Below, in pieces: positions 7,814 to 17,420 of a DNA stretch of 64,000 bases; position 1 is the stretch's first letter; every line of letters begins with the position of its first letter. The position numbers and the translations under genes are program-made. Source of the stretch: Acidobacteriota bacterium. GTDB taxonomy: Bacteria; Acidobacteriota; Terriglobia; Terriglobales; Acidobacteriaceae. The stretch spans positions 62,001 to 126,000 of the forward strand of contig QIBA01000029.1 of the NCBI GenBank assembly GCA_003225175.1, written 5' to 3'. The notes under the pieces are model-generated. The model worked only from the letters and a program-made list of their open reading frames with translations, was not told the DNA's origin and searched no databases.

Positions 7814-8842
7814 TTACTGCCGTCTACTGCTGGCGGTTACTCCGGCTCCCTCGACAATCTTCGCGATCGCTGCGACCACTAGTTCCGGTTCATCGAGCTG
7901 CACCCAATGCCCGCTTTTTTCGGCGAAGATGAGGCGCGTCTCCGGTGAGAGTCTCTTTGCGTATTCTCGCGCATCAGTTGGATGTTCGTTCTGCGTGCCC
8001 AGGAGCATCGTCACCGGTACGTTGAGCGGCTTCACTTCGGAGAGCTCCTGCGCACTCTGGGCCAGGGCTTCGAAGTGCCGCGCCATGGCTTCGAAGCTCT
8101 TCTGATTCTTCCAGTGCGCTGCCACAAGCGGCCAGGTTTCCTCGGGCATCTTCTGTACTTGTCCGGCAATACGATTGGTGACCTGCGAGGCGTCTCCACT
8201 CCAGAGTTTGGCTGCGACTCGCGGTATGAGCCGGTTGCCGGCCAGCAGGAGATTTAGGCAGAGGCGCACAACTCCGAGTTTTGCGGCGAGAGCTCCTCGC
8301 CGAGACAGGCGTATACCTTGGCGGATCATGCGACGTTGCTCGTCGGTGATCGGAGTCCATTCCGCCGGATCGAGCGGATCAACCAGCACTAGACCGGCGG
8401 TTTCATGTGGGTACAAGTGGGCGAACGCCTGGACAATTAGTCCGCCAAAGGAATGTCCTACGAGAACGTAGGGAGCTCCGATTCCAGTGTTGTGAAGCAG
8501 CGTGTGGAGCTGCATCGCTAATGACGATGGCGTGCACGATTGCTGGCAAAGATCGCTCCATCCCAGCCCGGCGCGGTCGTAGCTGCATACGCGTGTGAAC
8601 CTGGAAACTTCAGCTTGAACTCTGCGCCAATTGAGCGAAGACGCAGAAATCCCTGATTCCAAAACGACGGCTGGAGAACCTGAACCTGCTTCGTAGAGAT
8701 GCAGCTTGTGTCCGCCAGTATCGATGAGGCGTCCCGGGGCTGGGAAGCGTCGTTCATCGCGCTTCAATCCGATGATCTGAAAGAGAAGCCCGATGACAAT
8801 TAGGGCGGCGATTGCAAAGACGACGATAAGGGCGTAGAGCAC
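7814..8842 (-). CDS. alpha/beta hydrolase, membrane-anchored
   Basis: A 342-residue alpha/beta-hydrolase-fold enzyme. An N-terminal membrane segment (about 3-25, LYALIVVFAIAALIVIGLLF) precedes the catalytic domain. The domain has the oxyanion strand VVLESGIS, YDRAGLGWSD, the nucleophile elbow GHSFGG and the catalytic His in SGHWVQLDEP near the end. Substrate cannot be told; relatives hydrolyse esters, lactones or epoxides. The start is GTG at 8842, because an in-frame TAG lies two codons upstream. The gene for a membrane protein ends 9 bases upstream on the same strand, so the two may be co-transcribed. Confidence 0.85.
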   Translation of the reverse strand: MLYALIVVFAIAALIVIGLLFQIIGLKRDERRFPAPGRLIDTGGHKLHLYEAGSGSPAVVLESGISASSLNWRRVQAEVSRFTRVCSYDRAGLGWSDLCQQSCTPSSLAMQLHTLLHNTGIGAPYVLVGHSFGGLIVQAFAHLYPHETAGLVLVDPLDPAEWTPITDEQRRMIRQGIRLSRRGALAAKLGVVRLCLNLLLAGNRLIPRVAAKLWSGDASQVTNRIAGQVQKMPEETWPLVAAHWKNQKSFEAMARHFEALAQSAQELSEVKPLNVPVTMLLGTQNEHPTDAREYAKRLSPETRLIFAEKSGHWVQLDEPELVVAAIAKIVEGAGVTASSRRQ

Positions 8843-8851
8843 AATCTAAGA

Positions 8852-9574
8852 CTAATCGGAAACAGCCAACTCGCCGGGAAGGATCGGGCGCGTACGCGGC
8901 AGATGTCCTCTCACCGCCAGCGCTCCCATGAAAGCGAGTACGCCGCCGAATCCGCAGAGCCGCAGGATGTCAAATATGCGGCCTCGTGGAAGCCACCACC
9001 AGAGCAATCCCAGAATGGGCTGCGCTACTACGCACGCCCAAACCGTGCCGTAGAAGTATCGGCGTTCGTGGCCCTCTCCGGCTGTGGATGGCTTTACTCG
9101 CGGAAGTTTTCCCAGCGCGCCGAGTACCCAAAACGTTGCAGCGATAGGGAAGTATGCGTAGGAATAGATTTGTTGCAGCCGCCATTGGCCAGTCGCGATT
9201 GCGCCGATCAGTCCCGCAATGTTCAAAGCGGCGTAGGTAACCAGCTCGCTCCATGCCAGTGTGTAGCAGGTGCGACGATAGAGCGGATTCGAACGATCCT
9301 CCGTGAAGCGGATGATGTATGGCTTTGGTTCAACTCCGGGTAGCTTCCCGAACAGGCCCGCCATTCCGGTAGCAATAATTACTAGTCCTAGCCAGGCCGC
9401 CATGTACGGATGAACTCCGTGGGCGAACAGGTCAAACGTAAATGGTCCGGGTGCAAGGTAGAACACGACGATCCAGATCGGCCAGTGCGCAAACCGATAG
9501 TGCAGCTTATTGCGCTTGCGAATGGTTCTCTCACTCGCATATTCGAAGCGAACCGCAACCGAGGAATTGGGCAT
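8852..9574 (-). CDS. polytopic membrane protein of unknown function
   Basis: From ATG 9574 the protein has 240 residues and about six hydrophobic segments (for example WPIWIVVFYLAPGPFTFDLF, AAWLGLVIIATGMAGLFG, FDILRLCGFGGVLAFMGALAV). The frame is open to a TTG at 9625, but the ATG has GGAGC about 11 bases upstream and avoids overlap with the upstream gene. Arginine-rich loops (RFTEDRSNPLYRRT) suggest cytoplasmic faces. No catalytic motif is seen. It lies between the nuclease-like gene and the hydrolase, all on the minus strand. Confidence 0.7.
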   Translation of the reverse strand: MPNSSVAVRFEYASERTIRKRNKLHYRFAHWPIWIVVFYLAPGPFTFDLFAHGVHPYMAAWLGLVIIATGMAGLFGKLPGVEPKPYIIRFTEDRSNPLYRRTCYTLAWSELVTYAALNIAGLIGAIATGQWRLQQIYSYAYFPIAATFWVLGALGKLPRVKPSTAGEGHERRYFYGTVWACVVAQPILGLLWWWLPRGRIFDILRLCGFGGVLAFMGALAVRGHLPRTRPILPGELAVSD

Positions 9575-9593
9575 TCGACGAAAAGCTCCGTGC

Positions 9594-10448
9594 TCAATAT
9601 CCCACAGCCGTGCTTGAGGCAGCAACGGTCGTGCAGATGCCGTATTTCTGATCGAGAAATTTTCGCAATGAAGCTGGCAATGCCTGCGACAGTTCCTGGA
9701 AGGTAAGCAGCTTACAGCGCACGCGCAGCTCTATTGGACGAATGGCGGCAAGTATTTCGTACCAGGAATCGATTAAATCTACCCGGCGAGCGTCGGTGAG
9801 CAGGCAAAAGGCGGCATTGTGCGCATTGGCCGCAAGCACATTGCGCAAGAGTTGATAGCAGCGATATTGCCTGCTTGAACGCGGCAGTTCACTCAGGTGG
9901 AAGACTTCGCGAAAGTCGGCGTAACTCTGCATGCGAGCCGTAGTGCAGCTCTCAAACGAACTCTCCGTAAGTTTGGCTTCGATGAGCAAATTGCCGAATT
10001 TCATGTCCACCTCAGTGCGATCGAACTTCTCATCGATCAACGGCACACGAGCTCGCCAGCCAAAGATCGGCACAGCGCAGTCGTCGACTGCGAGCATTGC
10101 GCGGAGTTGTGGGGAGCTACGTGCGCGCGGATGACAGAAGATGTTCATCAGCAATGCATCTGAGCTGCAGCAGGAATCGAGTTCGCACAGCCGGCGATCA
10201 TCCTCGCGATCGTTTAATCTTTCAGGCACCGTGAGCACCTTCGTCAAGCGTCTGCGCCACATGGGACGGTTGAGAAGTGCGCGATAGCTTGCAGGATGGA
10301 AATTGCCATGTGAGCTGTCAGCATTTGGGGTAAAAACAATGCTTCCAAAATCAAAGTGACTGCGACGGAAAGCTAAGCCGTTTTGCTGCGCATATTCCGC
10401 TGCTCGGCCGGTTATTTCGTTTCGAAGCTGTGCAGCGATTGCAGACAA
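9594..10448 (-). CDS. PD-(D/E)XK nuclease-like protein
   Basis: A 284-residue protein starting at TTG 10448, supported by AGGAGTG about 7 bases upstream. The central segment has Asp148, Glu157 and Lys159 in the arrangement VDMKFG-NLLIEAKL, the D...ExK core of PD-(D/E)XK nucleases, preceded by a conserved-looking FGWRARVPLIDEKFDRTE. Several Cys residues (CELDSCCS, CTTA) occur, but no clear zinc site. It resembles bacterial putative restriction-endonuclease-like proteins of unknown role. No methyltransferase lies nearby, so a restriction role is unsupported. Confidence 0.65.
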   Translation of the reverse strand: MSAIAAQLRNEITGRAAEYAQQNGLAFRRSHFDFGSIVFTPNADSSHGNFHPASYRALLNRPMWRRRLTKVLTVPERLNDREDDRRLCELDSCCSSDALLMNIFCHPRARSSPQLRAMLAVDDCAVPIFGWRARVPLIDEKFDRTEVDMKFGNLLIEAKLTESSFESCTTARMQSYADFREVFHLSELPRSSRQYRCYQLLRNVLAANAHNAAFCLLTDARRVDLIDSWYEILAAIRPIELRVRCKLLTFQELSQALPASLRKFLDQKYGICTTVAASSTAVGY

Positions 10449-10643
10449 CGTTCACTCCTCTTCAACCAGAATTCGTCGCACAAGAACTAGCGTGCTTCTC
10501 AATCCCAATAGCGTCAAGCCGAATGCCGATTGCCGATTTTCACAAATGAACCAGCCATGCTACTCGCACACGAGCCCGTGCGCTTTTATCTTCAACGAAT
10601 CTGTTGCGTCTACTTCGTCTGGTTAAGGGGCTCGACCTTCGGG

Positions 10644-11483
10644 ATGCCACATCTTCGGCCTGCGGATGTCACTTTCTTTGAACTCAAAAACACTGTCTTC
10701 TGCGTGGAATGCGAGCTAATGAGCTACAACAGCGGCGCCAACTGTCTTGCCTGCGGAAGTACTGCGCTGCTTACACTCGCTCGCGTTTTAGGCGGTTCGC
10801 TTCGAAGCCAGGAACGGGCACGAGTGATCGATGCTGAACTTATCGATCGCGCCGTAGAGAACATTCTCGGAAGCGACATGGTTCGCGAGATTCCTTCGGA
10901 CCCGGTCGCGCCCTCGTCATTTGCGCACCTCGCTTATCGTGCCGCAAGCGGCGTCGCATGCCGGACCCTGCCAAATTCCTTGCCGCAACACCAACCAGCT
11001 ATGCGATGGGTGGTCGAGCGCGCCTGCACGATTACGCGAGCTGACGGTGCTGCGCTCGCCCTTTCACGCCAGGGCAAGCTGGTGTGTCAGGCGCAAGCCG
11101 GAAATGTTGCTCCCGATCTGGGAGTAGAACTCAGGCTTGGCCACGGAATCTCGGGATTGTGCGCAAGTACGGGTGTCAGTTGGCGCTGCGACTCCGCCGA
11201 ATCTGATACCCATGTCGATCGCAATCGCTGCCGAGAGCTGGGAACGCAGTCCGTTTTGGCCGCGCCTGTGGCGCACCTGAATAGCGTGCTTGGCGTTTTG
11301 GAAGTATTTTCCAGCCACAGAAACGCGTTTAGCGATCATGACATCGCAACCGTTCAACTGCTGGCCGGCTTGCTGGTGGTTGCCATTACCCGCGGCCCGC
11401 GTCAATCAAGCTTCATTGAGTCCGCGCACACTTCCCTGGTGAGCCCAATCCCTGCCAGTCGAATGCGATACCTGGCTGACTAG
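10644..11483 (+). CDS. zinc-ribbon plus GAF-domain protein
   Basis: From ATG 10644 this gives 279 residues; the frame is open to 10530, so a longer form is possible. Residues about 16-40 carry CVEC and CLAC (a four-Cys zinc-ribbon-like unit). Residues about 125-255 form a GAF domain (VVERACTITRADGAALALS, LGHGISGLCASTG, GVLEVFSSHRNAFSDHDIATVQLLAG). GAF domains bind small ligands or sense redox state. With no output domain, it probably acts by protein contact. It stands just before lnt on the same strand, 95 bases away. Confidence 0.75.
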   Translation: MPHLRPADVTFFELKNTVFCVECELMSYNSGANCLACGSTALLTLARVLGGSLRSQERARVIDAELIDRAVENILGSDMVREIPSDPVAPSSFAHLAYRAASGVACRTLPNSLPQHQPAMRWVVERACTITRADGAALALSRQGKLVCQAQAGNVAPDLGVELRLGHGISGLCASTGVSWRCDSAESDTHVDRNRCRELGTQSVLAAPVAHLNSVLGVLEVFSSHRNAFSDHDIATVQLLAGLLVVAITRGPRQSSFIESAHTSLVSPIPASRMRYLAD

Positions 11484-11578
11484 CGGAAGGGATCACAAGT
11501 ATGCAGGAAGCTAACGAGAATCTCGGTAGGCAAGCACTTGTTGAGGGAATGACAACAATCATCCTGTAGACTTCAATC

Positions 11579-13132
11579 ATGCGACCATCGCCACGGACCG
11601 GATGGCTGCTTGCACTCCTCTCCGCCGCACTTCAGATCCTGAGCTTCCCGTCGCCTGGCCTATACTTTCTCTGCTGGATCGCGCTCGCGCCGCTGTTTGT
11701 CGCCGTAATCGACCGCCGATATTCTCCTACTCTGATCTGCGGCGTACTGCTCGCATATCTCAGCGGCGTCGTCTGGTACGCAGGCACTTGTTACTGGATC
11801 TTTCACGTGATGCACAGCTACGGCAATCTCTCGCAGCCGATTGCCGCCGGCATCCTCGTGTTGTTCTGTCTGTATCTGGCGCTCTACCACGCGGCATTCG
11901 GCCTGCTTCTTGCACTCGCGACACGTACTCGACTCTTCGCGAATGCGCGCTCTCTCATACTTGCGCCGATCTTCTGGGTTGCCGTGGAGTTCGCGCGCGC
12001 CCACATCACGAGCTTCCCCTGGGATCTTCTCGGATACGCTCAGATAAACAATCTGCCTTTTACGCGACTGGCTACATTGAGCGGTGTGTACGGGCTCTCT
12101 TTCGCGATTGCGCTCGTGAACTCAGTCCTGGCTCTCGGCTTTCTCCTCCCGCGAGAGCGGCGACTGCTGGTGGCGTTCACCGGAATCCTCGGTGCGATTG
12201 CATTGGAATCCGGATCGCTCGTTTCATATCCGGAGCCTCACCCTGACCACGTAGCCACACTTGTTCAGGAAAACCTCCCCATCGTTGAATCGGATTGGAC
12301 GCCCACCTTTTACGACTTAACTATCGCGCAACTCGTTCAACTCAGCGGCCAAGGCGCATCTGGGGCGACTCGGAGCCACGGGAGCCCAGCTCTGATCGTA
12401 TGGCCAGAATCTCCAGCACCGTTCTTCACTTCCGATCAAAAGTTCCAGCGTTGGCTCAGCGCTCTGGCTCAGGATTCGCATGCATACGTGATCGCCGGCA
12501 GCCTGGGTATAGGTCCGAGCGCCGGCAGTAAGTCCGAGATGTTTAACTCGGCCCAGCTCGTCCTGCCCGATGGCAACTGGGGACCTCGATATGACAAGAT
12601 CCATCTGGTTCCATTCGGCGAGTTTGTTCCATTCCGGAATCTGCTTAACTTTGCGCAATCGCTTACCCATGATATCGGTGAATTCTCGCGAGGGAACCAG
12701 CGCAATGTCCTGCACGTCGATGGTCATGGCATTGGAACTTTCATCTGTTACGAATCGATCTTTCCCGACGAGGTGTTACGATTTGCGCGCAATGGCGCCG
12801 AACTTTTTGTAAATATTTCTAACGACGGCTGGTTCGGCGAGTCCGGAGCTCCGGGACAGCATCTGAACATGGCGCGCATGCGCGCAATCGAGAATGGACG
12901 CTGGCTGCTGCGCGCCACCAACACCGGCATTACAGCTTCCATTAGCCCCTTGGGCCAAGTCGTTGCATTGTCTCCGCGGAAAACACGTACCGTGCTCGAG
13001 GCGCCTTACAGCTTCGAAACGGGAACCACATTTTACACTCGGTACGGCGATTGGTTCGCGGGAGGCTGTGCGATAATTTCAATATTGGCTCTATGCAGCG
13101 CCGCACTCAGCGGACGCGCTCCACGCCAGTGA
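11579..13132 (+). CDS. lnt: apolipoprotein N-acyltransferase
   Basis: This integral membrane enzyme adds the third acyl chain to the N-terminal Cys of lipoproteins in the inner membrane. The 517 residues comprise about six N-terminal membrane segments (to about residue 205), a nitrilase-like periplasmic domain and a C-terminal anchor (about 490-510). The catalytic triad is visible: Glu277 (WPESPAP), Lys340 (YDKIHLVPFGEF) and Cys390 (FICYESIFPD). The length is normal for the family. It is followed within 30 bases by prfB, in the same direction, so the two are probably one transcript. Several lipoprotein candidates lie in this window. Confidence 0.97.
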   Translation: MRPSPRTGWLLALLSAALQILSFPSPGLYFLCWIALAPLFVAVIDRRYSPTLICGVLLAYLSGVVWYAGTCYWIFHVMHSYGNLSQPIAAGILVLFCLYLALYHAAFGLLLALATRTRLFANARSLILAPIFWVAVEFARAHITSFPWDLLGYAQINNLPFTRLATLSGVYGLSFAIALVNSVLALGFLLPRERRLLVAFTGILGAIALESGSLVSYPEPHPDHVATLVQENLPIVESDWTPTFYDLTIAQLVQLSGQGASGATRSHGSPALIVWPESPAPFFTSDQKFQRWLSALAQDSHAYVIAGSLGIGPSAGSKSEMFNSAQLVLPDGNWGPRYDKIHLVPFGEFVPFRNLLNFAQSLTHDIGEFSRGNQRNVLHVDGHGIGTFICYESIFPDEVLRFARNGAELFVNISNDGWFGESGAPGQHLNMARMRAIENGRWLLRATNTGITASISPLGQVVALSPRKTRTVLEAPYSFETGTTFYTRYGDWFAGGCAIISILALCSAALSGRAPRQ

Positions 13133-13162
13133 CTCTTTATGCAGACCGGGGAACGCAAATTC

Positions 13163-14267
13163 ATGCTTGAGGATCTCGAACGCGAATACACCGTCGTGCG
13201 CGACAAGGTCCACGATCTGCGGGAGTATCTTTGACGCTCCGCGACTGCGCGAGCAGCTTGCCGAAGTAGAGAAGAAAGCAAGCGATCCTAACTTCTGGTC
13301 GAACCAGGAACAATCACAGCAGGTAATGCGTGAACGCAAGCGCATCGAGGCTTCCCTGGCCGGCGAGAGCGATCTCGCGCGGCGCACTCAGGACATCGAA
13401 GCTTACTTTGAGCTCGCGCGCGAGGGCGAGAACGTGGAACAGGAGCTGCGTCGCGAGATCGGCAGCTTGCGGGAGATGGTTGAGAAACTCGAAACTAAAA
13501 CACTCCTTGCGGGTGAGAACGATGTGCGCAACGCCATCGTGACAATTCACCCAGGTGCTGGGGGCACCGAATCGCAGGACTGGGCCGAGATGCTCATGCG
13601 TATGTATTTGCGCTGGGCTGAGCGTGAAGGCTTCGAGACGGTACTCAACGACTATCAGGCGGCTGAGGAAGCCGGCATCAAGTCTGCGACGTTCACTGTG
13701 AACGGCGAGTACGCCTTCGGTTTGTTGACCAGCGAGATCGGCGTCCACCGGCTGGTGCGCATTTCTCCATTCGATCAGGCAAGGCGCCGGCATACGTCGT
13801 TCGCCAGCGTGTTTGTCTCTCCGGAGATCGATGAGTCGATCGAAATTGATATCAAAGAGCCTGATCTGAAGATCGACACTTATCGTTCTGGCGGAGCCGG
13901 CGGGCAGCATGTGAACACGACAGACTCTGCCGTACGCATCACGCACATTCCTACCGGTATCGTTGTGAGCTGCCAGAACGAGCGTTCCCAGCACAAGAAC
14001 CGCGAACGCGCGATGAAGATTCTCCGCTCCAAGCTCTACGAATACGAACTCGAGAAGAAGCGCGCCGAGACGAAGAAACTCGAAGACTCGAAGCTCGACA
14101 TCGATTTTGGTTCGCAGATTCGTTCATATGTCCTCGCACCTTATCGACTAGTCAAAGACGTAAGGTCAAAGGTAGAAGTCGGCGATCCAGACCGGGTGCT
14201 CGACGGAGATCTGACTCTCTTCATCCGCGGATATCTCCTGATGCGGCGCGAATCCGGCGCGAGCTAA
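13163..14267 (+). CDS. prfB: peptide chain release factor 2 with programmed +1 frameshift
   Basis: RF2 terminates translation at UGA and UAA. The first 23 codons from ATG 13163 end at CTT (13229-13231) followed by in-frame TGA (13232-13234). Skipping T13232 continues the frame at 13233, giving 367 residues. The site CGGGAG-TAT-CTT-TGA-C is the classic RF2 autoregulatory slippery sequence with its internal Shine-Dalgarno-like element. The SPF anticodon-like tripeptide is at 201-203 and the GGQ catalytic motif at 246-248. A longer N-terminus from ATG 13139 is possible. Low RF2 favours the frameshift and so raises RF2 synthesis. Confidence 0.97.
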
Positions 14268-14273
14268 TTCCTG

Positions 14274-15380
14274 ATGGCTCGACTGATCGAGATGATGAAG
14301 CAGTCGGCTGTCCCGGCGGGCGTAATGCGATCGGCCGCCCGCGGAGCCCTCGCCGTTCCTCCCGGAGAGATGCTCGAAATACTCGTCTACTTGAGCGAGC
14401 ACCCCATCTTTGGTGAGCAGGCCCGCATGACGCTGGCCGCATTTGATGAAGCCGGATTTGCGAAGGCTTTGGCTGACCCGAACATTCCGCACGAAGTTCT
14501 GAACTACTTTCTTGTGCCACGGAATCGCAGGCCGTCCCTCCTCCAGTCGCTCTTCAATAATCCTTCCGTGCCTGAAGAAACGCTTGCGACGATAGCCGAA
14601 TCCGCTACGCGGGAGACAACCAAAATGTTGCTTTCGAGTCCGCGAGTCATGCGCTCCGGTACTATGTTGAAACCATTGCTCAACAATCCCAATCTCCTTC
14701 CCGAAGAGCACGAGCAAATCGCGGCAAATCTGAAGCGGCTAGGAGTGGACGTTTTAGCAGAGTTGGGGACCCGCACCGATGTCGAAGTAATCTCCTGGTT
14801 AAAAGAGCACAGGCCTGAACTTGAATCGGAAGAGGAGGAAGCGAAACCCTTCGTGCTGCTGGGCGGAGCGGATGAACTCGGCGACGAAGAAGGGACTGTC
14901 ATTACCATTCAGTCCCTCCAAACGCAAAAAGGCAAGAGCAAGGAAGAAGATGAGCGTCTTTCCATCTTGCAGAAGCTCGCGCGCATGAACGTCGGCGAGC
15001 GCATCAAAGTTGCCTTGCTCGGCAGCAGGGAAGAGCGCGGCATCTTGATTCGTGATGGATCAAAACTCGTTTCCTCCGCAGTGCTGGCTTCGCCCAAACT
15101 CACCGAGCAAGAGGTAGAGAGCTTCTCCAACATGAAGAACGTTCGTGAGAACGTGTTGCGCGACATCGCTCGCAGCCGCAAGTTCATGAAGAACTACGTG
15201 GTGCTCAGGAATCTCTGCAGCAATCCCCGCACCCCACTTGATCTCTCACTGAGCCTGATGAAGAACCTGTTGGGCCCAGACCTCAAGTTGCTTTCCATGA
15301 ATAAGAACATCCCCGAGACGCTGCGCAGAATGGCGATCCGTCTTGCGCAGACCAGAACCACAGGCGGTGGAGCTGGATAA
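14274..15380 (+). CDS. alpha-helical repeat protein downstream of prfB, function unknown
   Basis: A 368-residue soluble protein starting 7 bases after prfB, so it is probably co-transcribed. It contains irregular helical repeats of about 23 residues with an N-x-P pattern (LADPNIPHEVLNYF, LFNNPSVPEETLATI, LLNNPNLLPEEHEQI, LCSNPRTPLDLSLSL, LSMNKNIPETLRRM), like leucine-rich-repeat-variant or HEAT-type solenoids. An acidic linker (about 185-215) divides two repeat blocks. Such folds bind proteins or nucleic acids. There is no catalytic motif, and its role with RF2 is unknown. Confidence 0.75.
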   Translation: MARLIEMMKQSAVPAGVMRSAARGALAVPPGEMLEILVYLSEHPIFGEQARMTLAAFDEAGFAKALADPNIPHEVLNYFLVPRNRRPSLLQSLFNNPSVPEETLATIAESATRETTKMLLSSPRVMRSGTMLKPLLNNPNLLPEEHEQIAANLKRLGVDVLAELGTRTDVEVISWLKEHRPELESEEEEAKPFVLLGGADELGDEEGTVITIQSLQTQKGKSKEEDERLSILQKLARMNVGERIKVALLGSREERGILIRDGSKLVSSAVLASPKLTEQEVESFSNMKNVRENVLRDIARSRKFMKNYVVLRNLCSNPRTPLDLSLSLMKNLLGPDLKLLSMNKNIPETLRRMAIRLAQTRTTGGGAG

Positions 15381-15435
15381 GTGCTTGAGAATTCCAGCTC
15401 CGGTTAGGTCTTGCCCGAAACATTAGAGAGCTTTT

Positions 15436-16713
15436 CTATCGTGAACTCGGTGCTGCCGCACGCTGAGCAGGACCTGGCCGAGCCTCTCGGTCCCGTACAC
15501 TCCGTACAAGCTCATTGTAAAAATCTTCGACATCTTCCATGACTGTCCGATACTGCGCGCGATCTCTAACTAGCTTTCGGTTCCCGGCGGTCGCCCGCTT
15601 ACGAAGATCAGAATCCTCCAAGGCGCGAATGATGCAAGCGGCAATCGCCGCTGGATCGCTTGGATCGCAAAGGAGCCCATTTTCGCCATGAATGATCCAT
15701 TCGCGCAGAGACTCGATATTTCCTGATACGGGAAAACAGCCGGCGGCCATGGATTCCAATAGCGTATTTGGGGTGCCATCATGGGAGCTTGGCGACACCG
15801 ATACATCACCGGCAGCAAATAGGGAAGCGAGCTGCTCTCGGGTTAACGTGGGAAGCAGGCGGACAGACGCGGCAATGTTCATACGTCGAACCCAGCGCTC
15901 GGCCGCGGGATTCCCCAGCATTCCCGTAGCGATAATGACAGCTCTTGGAATTCTCTTTAGAACGAGGGGGATCGCTTTGAAGAAAGATTCGTTGCGAACA
16001 TATGTTCGAAATCCCCGGGGGTTGATGACCAAGAGAGAGCCTTCGGGAATGCGGAGTTCGCGTAGCAACGAATTATCGGGAGCAGCATCGAAAAAGGACT
16101 GATGAATGCCTCCGTTGCCGGGGAGCACCCGCCAGGGCTTGGATCGCTGGAATTCCAAAGTAAATGCCATGTTTAAGTCGCGATTGCAGTCGCAGTGAAG
16201 GGCGTCTGCGCGTTGCAGCGCGGATCGAGTAAGCGCGGCGAGCGTGCGATGCCGGCTTGCAAACAGAGTGAAGTCATTGCCCCAGACGGACAGCGCGAGG
16301 GGAAAATGCTTCACCGATGCTGCTGTCAAATATCCCTCAAAGGGCAAACGCATGGCATGAACAATGTCTGGCCTGAGATCGTCGATTAACGCAGAGAGGG
16401 CTGCTGTTTTTCGGCGAATGTCGATCGGGGCTAGCCAGGTTCGAACTCGTTGCGAGGCAGCTAACAGCTTCGCGCCGCGAAGTTCAGCCAGAATCCTATT
16501 TTGAAAGGAATTAGCCTTTGCATTTCCATTTCGAGTCATTCCGGAAAGGGAGCTCAGGGCAATCGGGAACTGGATAATTCTAGCTCCGAGAATTTCGTCG
16601 GGCCCGCACGGATAAGAACTTATGACTGTCACTTGGTGATTGCCGGCGACGAAGTAGGAAATCCAATTCTTGGCTATCGGGCTTCGTGCGTCAGCGACGT
16701 AGCAGATGTGCAT
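15436..16713 (-). CDS. glycosyltransferase family 4 (GT-B fold)
   Basis: About 425 residues. The N-terminal Rossmann half begins MHICYVADARSPIAKNW. The C-terminal GT-B half contains the nucleotide-sugar-binding region PSSHDGTPNTLLESMAAGC, with the expected E-x7-E-like spacing, followed by an ENGLL segment. It transfers a sugar from an activated donor, probably to a glycan or lipid carrier in the cytoplasm. ATG 16713 sits behind GGCGGAG; a TTG at 16725 is the alternative. It is the last gene of a three-gene minus-strand set (GT4, NeuD-like acyltransferase, GT4), which points to surface polysaccharide or protein-glycan synthesis. Confidence 0.88.
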   Translation of the reverse strand: MHICYVADARSPIAKNWISYFVAGNHQVTVISSYPCGPDEILGARIIQFPIALSSLSGMTRNGNAKANSFQNRILAELRGAKLLAASQRVRTWLAPIDIRRKTAALSALIDDLRPDIVHAMRLPFEGYLTAASVKHFPLALSVWGNDFTLFASRHRTLAALTRSALQRADALHCDCNRDLNMAFTLEFQRSKPWRVLPGNGGIHQSFFDAAPDNSLLRELRIPEGSLLVINPRGFRTYVRNESFFKAIPLVLKRIPRAVIIATGMLGNPAAERWVRRMNIAASVRLLPTLTREQLASLFAAGDVSVSPSSHDGTPNTLLESMAAGCFPVSGNIESLREWIIHGENGLLCDPSDPAAIAACIIRALEDSDLRKRATAGNRKLVRDRAQYRTVMEDVEDFYNELVRSVRDREARPGPAQRAAAPSSR

Positions 16714-16802
16714 GGGCTCCGCCAAAGTCCATTTCAGGAAGAGTCAGAAATACTACCGGGAGAGCGCAGCTTGTGGCAATCGTGGAGCTTGCAGTGGGAG
16801 CG

Positions 16803-17420
16803 TTAGCTGGAATGAACTTTAGCGGGAATACCGTAGGCGGTCTGGTGTTCGGGAATGTCGGAGATCACAACCGAGCCGCCGCCGATTACGCAACGCGCAC
16901 CTATTCGCTTCAGGGGGAGTACGGACGCCCCCATGCCAATATGGGCATAAGCTCCGATCTGTGCGCCGCCGCCCGCGGCGGATTTGGGCGAGAGGTGAGC
17001 AAAGCGGCCGATTCGCACATCGTGCTCCACGATCGCACCGGTATTAATGATGGCTCCTTCGCCAATTTCACAGTCGGGATTCAGCACAGCTCCGGGCATA
17101 ATCGCAGCGCCTTCTTTGATCCTGGCGCTGCGAGCAATCACCGCAGCCGGATGTACCACAGTTAAGATCGCGCAACCGGCCTGTTGTGCCCGCACTGCTG
17201 CTCGCTCCCGCGCCACGTTGTCGCCGATGCCCAGCGCCACTCGGCCGTCGGGATGAGAAAACAGCCATTCCGCGGCTGGATAGACTGGCAAGCTAATAAC
17301 CTCTGTGCCGGACACCTTGTCATCGATGAAGCATTCAACTTTCTGGCCGCAGGCCGCCAGGATCTCCGCTATTACCTTTCCGTGTCCGCCCGCGCCATAG
17401 ACCACACAAAGGGAAGTCAT
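16803..17420 (-). CDS. NeuD/PglD-type sugar O-acyltransferase
   Basis: A 205-residue enzyme with an N-terminal Rossmann-like domain (VVYGAGGHGKVIAEIL, residues 6-21) and a C-terminal left-handed beta-helix of hexapeptide repeats (VIARSARIKEGAAIMPGAVLN..., about 90-200). The probable catalytic His is in IVEHDVRIG, with the following HLSPKSAAGGG. Relatives acetylate sialic acid or amino-sugar nucleotides with acetyl-CoA. Its start overlaps the stop of the upstream glycosyltransferase by four bases (ATGA), so translation is coupled. The context suggests acylation of a sugar used by the flanking glycosyltransferases. Confidence 0.9.
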   Translation of the reverse strand: MTSLCVVYGAGGHGKVIAEILAACGQKVECFIDDKVSGTEVISLPVYPAAEWLFSHPDGRVALGIGDNVARERAAVRAQQAGCAILTVVHPAAVIARSARIKEGAAIMPGAVLNPDCEIGEGAIINTGAIVEHDVRIGRFAHLSPKSAAGGGAQIGAYAHIGMGASVLPLKRIGARCVIGGGSVVISDIPEHQTAYGIPAKVHSS

